DNA from: an uncultured Succinivibrio sp.
Lineage (GTDB): Bacteria > Pseudomonadota > Gammaproteobacteria > Enterobacterales > Succinivibrionaceae
Length of the DNA: 17,524 nucleotides
Direction of reading: 5' to 3'
Assembly: GCA_900767695.1 (NCBI GenBank)
Contig: CAAGAC010000034.1
Location: 1 to 17,524, forward strand
Part shown: positions 13,329 through 17,524 of the stretch, piece by piece
How the letters are laid out: each line of letters begins with the position of its first letter
Position numbering within the stretch: the stretch's first letter is position 1
Position numbers and translations under genes: made by a program
The notes under the pieces: generated by a model
The model's input: only the letters and a program-made list of their open reading frames with translations
Databases searched by the model: none
What the model was told of the DNA's origin: nothing

Positions 13329-15392
13329 ATGAACTTTCTCCAGAACCTGACAGTACGCAGCAGGATCGCGATCCTCGTCCTGATCCCGCTTCTTGCGATA
13401 GTCATCTACTCCTGCCGCACCCTGGTTGCCGCGGCGGGAGTCAGCTCGTCCATGGGCGACCTCGGCGTCTCGCTGCGCTACGTGCAGCTCCTGGCGCCGG
13501 TATTCGAGGATCTGGCAAAAGAGCAGATCACAACCACCGGCTATGTGAAGGGAGATGACAGCTCGGCTGCCGCGAACAAGAGACAGATGGAGCAGTCCCG
13601 CGCCGACTCCGACCGCGACATCGCCGCGCTCAAGGAGTACATGGCTGACAACAAGGACGTGCTCGTCCAGGTCTTCGGGTCGCAGGAGGACTACGACTTC
13701 GTGGGCAAGAAGCTCGGCCAGCTCGAGCCCATACGCAAGACCGCCGACCAGAAGATCGAGTCCTCGGACGCCTACAAGAGCGAGTACGACGGCAACACCG
13801 TCTGGTCGTGCGTGGACATCGACCGCCTGCGCGAGACGCTGCTCGACACCGTCTCCCATGTCGCCGCCTACGCAGGCGGCGACCGCGAGGTCTCACACTA
13901 CGCCAACGCCTACTACATGCTCCTGAAGGACCGCAGCGCCTCCGGCTCGCTCAACAACGCGGTGCTGGAGCTTACGAAGTACAACGTCACCGGCTACAAC
14001 TTCGGCCAGATGATGCACTACCGCGCCATCGAGGACACCTGCCGCAACCTCGCGAGCCTCTACGCCACCGGCCCCATGAAGGCCGTCTTCAAGAAGGAGC
14101 TCGAGGATCCCGGCTACATCGCCAAGGCCGTCGCCGTCTACTGGGAGGCCTTCGACTCCTACCAGCTCACCGACAAGGCTCCGCTTCAGATAAAGAACGT
14201 GCCCGACTTCGCCTCCTTCTCGCGCGACATGGCCGCAGCCTACGACCGCGCCTGCGCCCAGGGGCTTGAGATGCTTGCAAAAGCCGGCGAGGAGCGCCGC
14301 GCCTCAGCAAGGGCCGGCTTCTGGTTCGATCTGGCGCTCAGCCTCGTGCTGATCGCCATCGTGCTCGTCATCTCGCTGTACGTGATGCGCAGCATCACCA
14401 ATCCGCTGCAGAAGTGCGTCAGGACCATGTCGGCCTTCGCCCGCGACAAGGACATGTCGCTCAAGCTCGATGATCGCAGCAAGAGCGAGTTCGGCAGGCT
14501 CTCCAAGGCCTTCAACGATCTGGTCGAGAACTTCAACGCCACGCTGCTCTCAGTGCGCGATCAGGTGCTCGGCACCGCCGACGGCGTGGGCAAGTGCACC
14601 AGCATGATGAGGCAGTCCTCGGAGCTCACCAACCGCCAGCTCTCCTCCACCGACAGCATTGCCGCGGCGATGAACGAGATGACCGCCAACATCGGCGAGG
14701 TCTCCGGAGTCGCCAAGAAGGCCGCCCACGAGGTGGACAACGCCCACGAGGTGTCGGTCAGCTCGGAGGAGGGCTGGGAGGTCGCCCGCCAGAAGCTCAA
14801 CGCTCTCAACGACGGCCTGGCCGGCGCCCGCGACGCTGTGCTGATGCTCAACAAGCAGACTGAGAAGATCGGCGGGATCCTCGACCTCATCCAGAGCATC
14901 GCCGAGCAGACCAACCTGCTGGCGCTCAACGCCGCCATCGAGGCCGCACGCGCAGGCGAGTCTGGCAAGGGCTTTGCAGTGGTCGCCGACGAGGTGAGGA
15001 CGCTTGCGCGCCGCACCCAGGAGGCCACAACCCAGATCCGCAAGCAGTTCGAGTCGATGGTCGCCGACGCGGCATCTGCCAGCAGCAACATGGACTCCCT
15101 GAGGGACGAGGGCGAGAAGAGCGTCAAGCTGGTCAAGGAGTCGGCCACCGCCTTCACGAGGATCCGCGAGGAGCTTGACAACATCATGCAGCAGACCTCG
15201 GTGCTCGCCAACGCCGCCTCCGAGCAGGCGCAGGCCTCCGAGCACATCAACGAGCGCATCCAGGCGGTCAAGGACGCCTCGGTCGAGCTTGAGCACAACG
15301 CAAGCGAGTCCGGAGAGACCATGCGCTCGCTCAAGGAGGAGAGCGACAGGCTGCGCGAGCAGATCGAGGCCTTCAGGCTCAAGGAAGCCTGA
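13329..15392 (+). CDS. Methyl-accepting chemotaxis protein with NIT-like periplasmic sensor
   Basis: This 687-aa membrane chemoreceptor signals to CheA/CheW. The order is TM1 (about 12-30), a roughly 300-residue periplasmic domain, TM2 (331-353), a HAMP domain (354-405, beginning MRSITNPLQKCV) and a long cytoplasmic coiled coil with the conserved hairpin tip IAEQTNLLALNAAIEAARAG (524-543) and GKGFAVVADEVRTLARRT. The sensor region has DLAKEQITTTGYVKGD near 61-76 and a following helical D-rich segment that resemble a nitrate/nitrite-sensing NIT domain; that subclass is tentative. There is no C-terminal CheR-tethering pentapeptide. The ATG at 13329 has AAAGGGG 8 nt upstream, better than the GTG 42 bases earlier. 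A strong terminator follows, so it is probably monocistronic. Confidence 0.93.
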   Translation: MNFLQNLTVRSRIAILVLIPLLAIVIYSCRTLVAAAGVSSSMGDLGVSLRYVQLLAPVFEDLAKEQITTTGYVKGDDSSAAANKRQMEQSRADSDRDIAALKEYMADNKDVLVQVFGSQEDYDFVGKKLGQLEPIRKTADQKIESSDAYKSEYDGNTVWSCVDIDRLRETLLDTVSHVAAYAGGDREVSHYANAYYMLLKDRSASGSLNNAVLELTKYNVTGYNFGQMMHYRAIEDTCRNLASLYATGPMKAVFKKELEDPGYIAKAVAVYWEAFDSYQLTDKAPLQIKNVPDFASFSRDMAAAYDRACAQGLEMLAKAGEERRASARAGFWFDLALSLVLIAIVLVISLYVMRSITNPLQKCVRTMSAFARDKDMSLKLDDRSKSEFGRLSKAFNDLVENFNATLLSVRDQVLGTADGVGKCTSMMRQSSELTNRQLSSTDSIAAAMNEMTANIGEVSGVAKKAAHEVDNAHEVSVSSEEGWEVARQKLNALNDGLAGARDAVLMLNKQTEKIGGILDLIQSIAEQTNLLALNAAIEAARAGESGKGFAVVADEVRTLARRTQEATTQIRKQFESMVADAASASSNMDSLRDEGEKSVKLVKESATAFTRIREELDNIMQQTSVLANAASEQAQASEHINERIQAVKDASVELEHNASESGETMRSLKEESDRLREQIEAFRLKEA

Positions 15393-15421
15393 CCTTAAGA
15401 CCGATCGCAGAAGATGAACAG

Positions 15422-15448
15422 GGCCCTGCCGCAAGGCAGGGCCTTTTT
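15422..15448 (+). terminator. Intrinsic terminator after the chemoreceptor gene
   Basis: GGCCCTGCC (15422-15430) and GGCAGGGCC (15435-15443) form a 9-bp stem with a GCAA tetraloop followed by five T. It separates the chemoreceptor from the downstream repeat-protein gene. Confidence 0.93.
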
Positions 15449-15513
15449 CGTGTTGCAGGAAGCCATGGCAAGGGGGAGAATTGCCGTGCGCAAATGCGCA
15501 AGGGAGGCATCAG

Positions 15514-15855
15514 ATGAAGCTGAAAATCATCGTCGCGGCAGCGGCGCTTGGACTTATCGCAGCACAGGCCGCTTTTGCCGGTCACATGTCGCCTGACGGC
15601 ATGGGAGGGTGGGACACGCCCGAGGGGCATGTCTCTCCTGATGGCATGGGCGGATGGGATACGCCCGAGGGCCACGTCTCCCCTGACGGCATGGGAGGGT
15701 GGGACACGCCGCGCGGGCACGTCTCCCCAGACGGCATGGGCGGGTGGGACACTCCTGACGGCCACGTCTCCCCAGATGGCATGGGTGGATGGGACACGCC
15801 GCGGGGGCATGTCTCTCCTGACGGCATGGGCGGATGGGATCTCCCGTCCCCCTGA
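15514..15855 (+). CDS. Small secreted protein of six tandem 15-residue repeats, unknown function
   Basis: The 113-aa product starts at ATG 15514, with GGGAGG 6 nt upstream. A Sec signal peptide (MKLKIIVAAAALGLIAAQAAFA, probable cleavage after Ala22) is followed by nothing but six repeats of 15 residues. The unit is GH(V/M)SPDGMGGWDTP plus one variable residue; the variable position reads E, E, R, D, R in units 1-5, and the last unit ends DLPSP. The mature protein, about 91 residues, has no Cys or Lys and is rich in Gly, Asp, Met, His and Trp. I do not recognise a family. Metal binding (His/Asp/Met), a secreted peptide precursor cut between repeats, or a cell-surface repeat are possible but unproven. 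It has no evident operon partner, being flanked by a terminator upstream and pncB downstream. Confidence 0.85.
   Translation: MKLKIIVAAAALGLIAAQAAFAGHMSPDGMGGWDTPEGHVSPDGMGGWDTPEGHVSPDGMGGWDTPRGHVSPDGMGGWDTPDGHVSPDGMGGWDTPRGHVSPDGMGGWDLPSP
15580..15849 (+). repeat. Six-copy 45-bp in-frame tandem repeat
   Basis: Six 45-bp units lie head to tail within the secreted-protein gene. Units differ mostly at third codon positions (for example GTC/GTG-class, GAC/GAT, GGA/GGC/GGT changes) while the peptide is nearly invariant. Units 2 and 6 are almost identical over their first 36 bases (one difference), suggesting duplication or gene conversion between copies. Copy-number variation between strains is likely. 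Confidence 0.93.
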
Positions 15856-15933
15856 TGCCTGCGTCAAAGCTGGGGGAGAGGCCAGGAGACGCAAGCCGAA
15901 GCGCCGCGCCCTGGCGCCCGCTGCGCCGTTCCA

Positions 15934-15951
15934 GGCGGTATAATTTCCGCC
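15934..15951 (+). promoter_or_regulatory. Putative pncB promoter: TATAAT within a GGCGG/CCGCC inverted repeat
   Basis: TATAAT (15939-15944) is enclosed by GGCGG (15934-15938) and CCGCC (15947-15951), about 45 bp upstream of the pncB start. No good -35 is visible 17 bp upstream. A further perfect palindrome, TGCGGCCGCA (15954-15963), lies just after the expected transcription start. Symmetry around the -10 suggests an operator, but 5-bp GC arms can arise by chance in GC-rich DNA. Confidence 0.45.
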
Positions 15952-15988
15952 ACTGCGGCCGCATCTGGCCGGAATCTTTGGAACTCAA

Positions 15989-17470
15989 ATGGAATTTACT
16001 CAGCACAACGACGGCATGATGATCGACTTCTACGAGCTCACCATGTCAAACGGCTTCTTCTCAAGCGACAAGGCCACCACCAAGGCCGCCTTCGACGTCT
16101 TCTACCGCCACAACCCCGATCACGGCGGATTCTCGATCTTCGCGGGCCTGGGCCAGGCGCTCGAGTGGATCCTCAACCTGCGCTTCTCGGGCAGGGACAT
16201 CGACTACCTGAAGTCGCTCCACACCTTCAAGCCCGAGTTCCTCGAGTTCCTGCGCGACTTCCGCTTCCGCGGCGAGGTCAGGGCCTTCGACGAGGGCACG
16301 ATCATGTACCCCCGCGAGCCGGTCATTACCGTCATCGGATCTCTTGTCGAGTGCATGTTCCTCGAGACTGCGGTGCTGGCGATCATCAACCACCAGTCGC
16401 TGATCGCGACCAAGGCCCGCCGCATGGTGCGCGCGGCCCAGGGCCGTCCGATCGCCGACTTCGGCGCCCGCCGCGCCCACAACCTCGACGCCGCCGTCTA
16501 CGGCGCTCGCGCCGCCTACATCGGCGGCCTGGTCGCGACCTCGACCGTCGAGTCCGGCGAGCTCTTCGGGATCCCGGTCTCTGGCACCATGGCCCACAGC
16601 TGGATCATGTCCTTCGACAGCGAGTTCGACGCCTTCAAGGCCTACGCCGAGGAATACCCCGACAACACTGTGCTCCTCATCGACACCTACGACGTTATGC
16701 GCTCTGGCCTGCCCAACGCCATCAGGCTTGCGCACGAGTACCTCGAGCCCAGGGGCAAGCGCCTGAAGGCCGTGCGCATCGATTCAGGCGATCTCGCCTA
16801 CCTCTCAAAGAAGATGCGCCGCGAGCTCGACAAGGCTGGCCTTGAGGACTGCGGGATCGTGCTCACCAACAGCCTTGACGAGTTCACCGTGAGCTCCCTG
16901 CTCACCCAGGGCGCCGAGGTCAACAGCTTCGGCATCGGCGAGAGGCTCATCACCGCGCAGTCCGAGCCCATCCTGGGCGGCGTATACAAGATGGCCGCGA
17001 TCGAGGAGAACGGCAGGATGGAGCCGCGCATCAAGATCTCCGAGAGCGCCGAGAAGATCACCAACCCCGGCCTCAAGCAGGTCTGGCGCATCTACAACCA
17101 GGACCACAAGGCCGTGGCCGATCTCATCTCCCACGATTCCGAGACCGTCGATCTCACGCACAACTTCCACTACATCGATCCGGTCAACCCCTGGCGCGAC
17201 CGCGCCTTCGCCCCGGGCTTCTCGGCTAAGCCGCTCCAGCACGTCTATGTCAGGGACGGCAAGCAGGTGCGCGAGCAGAAGCCGCTGAAGGAGATCCGGC
17301 AGTTCGTCATCGACCAGCTCCACAACGAGATCTGGGACGAGGAGCAGCGCTTTGAGAACCCCCACGTGCACTTCCTCGACATGACCCCCGACTACTACCG
17401 CATGAAGATGGAGCTTCTGGAGAAGATGCGCCAGAAGGTCGCGAAGATCACCGACAGCTTCGCCGGCTGA
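15989..17470 (+). CDS. pncB: Nicotinate phosphoribosyltransferase (long type)
   Basis: The enzyme joins nicotinate to PRPP, with ATP hydrolysis, to give nicotinate mononucleotide in NAD salvage. The 493-aa protein shows NDGMMIDFYELTMSNGFF at the N-terminus (residues 7-24), DFGARRAH (157-164), the phospho-acceptor His203 in SGTMAHSWIMSF, RIDSGDLAYLS (263-273) with PRPP-binding residues, and SFGIGERLITA. The length and C-terminal extension match the long type found in Firmicutes and eukaryotes (TIGR01513-like) rather than the roughly 400-aa E. coli PncB. The ATG at 15989 has a weak GGA site 7 nt upstream. A putative promoter precedes it, so it is probably transcribed on its own. Confidence 0.95.
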   Translation: MEFTQHNDGMMIDFYELTMSNGFFSSDKATTKAAFDVFYRHNPDHGGFSIFAGLGQALEWILNLRFSGRDIDYLKSLHTFKPEFLEFLRDFRFRGEVRAFDEGTIMYPREPVITVIGSLVECMFLETAVLAIINHQSLIATKARRMVRAAQGRPIADFGARRAHNLDAAVYGARAAYIGGLVATSTVESGELFGIPVSGTMAHSWIMSFDSEFDAFKAYAEEYPDNTVLLIDTYDVMRSGLPNAIRLAHEYLEPRGKRLKAVRIDSGDLAYLSKKMRRELDKAGLEDCGIVLTNSLDEFTVSSLLTQGAEVNSFGIGERLITAQSEPILGGVYKMAAIEENGRMEPRIKISESAEKITNPGLKQVWRIYNQDHKAVADLISHDSETVDLTHNFHYIDPVNPWRDRAFAPGFSAKPLQHVYVRDGKQVREQKPLKEIRQFVIDQLHNEIWDEEQRFENPHVHFLDMTPDYYRMKMELLEKMRQKVAKITDSFAG

Positions 17471-17493
17471 TCAGTGCCATGATGGACGATGAA

Positions 17494-17521
17494 GCCCTCC
17501 CGTGGCATGCCCCTGGAGGGC
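17494..17521 (+). other. Stem-loop downstream of pncB
   Basis: GCCCTCC (17494-17500) and GGAGGGC (17515-17521) can pair around a 14-base loop 24 bp after the pncB stop. The window ends three bases later, so it cannot be seen whether a T-tract follows. It is a candidate terminator. Confidence 0.45.
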
Positions 17522-17524
17522 AGA

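Noticed and set aside
15582..15827. Antisense open frame with its own 15-residue repeats across the tandem array
   Set aside because: A 45-bp unit is a multiple of three, so several frames stay open automatically. The sense frame has the ribosome-binding site, the signal peptide and the synonymous substitution pattern.
1..17524. CRISPR array, tRNA, rRNA, insertion sequence or attachment site
   Set aside because: No spaced direct repeats, cloverleaf sequence, transposase frame or integrase was found; the only tandem array is the coding 45-bp repeat.

Overview
This looks like a GC-rich bacterial chromosome segment, most probably from a gammaproteobacterium. The gene order rpmF-plsX-fabH-fabD-fabG-acpP-fabF is the proteobacterial fatty-acid synthesis cluster. 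The L32 protein carries a VDKTSGE...RH..TA.GYYRG core that matches the gammaproteobacterial form better than the betaproteobacterial one. TRAP transport and GC richness would fit an anaerobic or gut lineage such as Aeromonadales/Succinivibrionaceae, but that family placement is an inference.

Left block (1-4249): a minus-strand operon reads dctP-dctQ-dctM followed by a class II aldolase that runs off the window edge. It encodes uptake, and probably the first catabolic steps, of an organic or sugar acid. An IclR-family regulator is divergent on the plus strand. The 213-bp shared control region holds a perfect 21-bp palindrome close to dctP, the likely operator.

Central block (4250-10398): rpmF has a consensus promoter and is followed by a strong intrinsic terminator whose T-tract contains the plsX start codon. 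fabH, fabD and fabG follow, and acpP and fabF complete the set. PlsX feeds acyl-phosphate to phospholipid synthesis. FabH starts acyl chains from malonyl-ACP, which FabD makes on the AcpP carrier. FabF condenses and FabG reduces. The cluster is full of RNA and DNA structure: an inverted repeat flanking the -10 upstream of fabH, hairpins before fabH and fabD, two tiny ORFs chained by overlapping stop/start codons into fabD, and a terminator between acpP and fabF.

Minus-strand accessory block (10449-12829): three unrelated single genes encode an orphan TraF-type signal peptidase, an RpiR/MurR-type SIS-domain regulator, and an LRAT-fold (papain-like) protein with a long Ala-rich hydrophobic C-terminus. 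About 500 bp of apparently non-coding DNA follows.

Right block (12830-17524): a membrane chemoreceptor with a NIT-like sensor region ends at a strong terminator. Next comes a small secreted protein made almost wholly of six near-identical 15-residue repeats (GHVSPDGMGGWDTP plus one variable residue), the most unusual object in the window. The last gene is a nicotinate phosphoribosyltransferase of the long (about 490 aa) type, with a putative promoter whose -10 also sits inside an inverted repeat.
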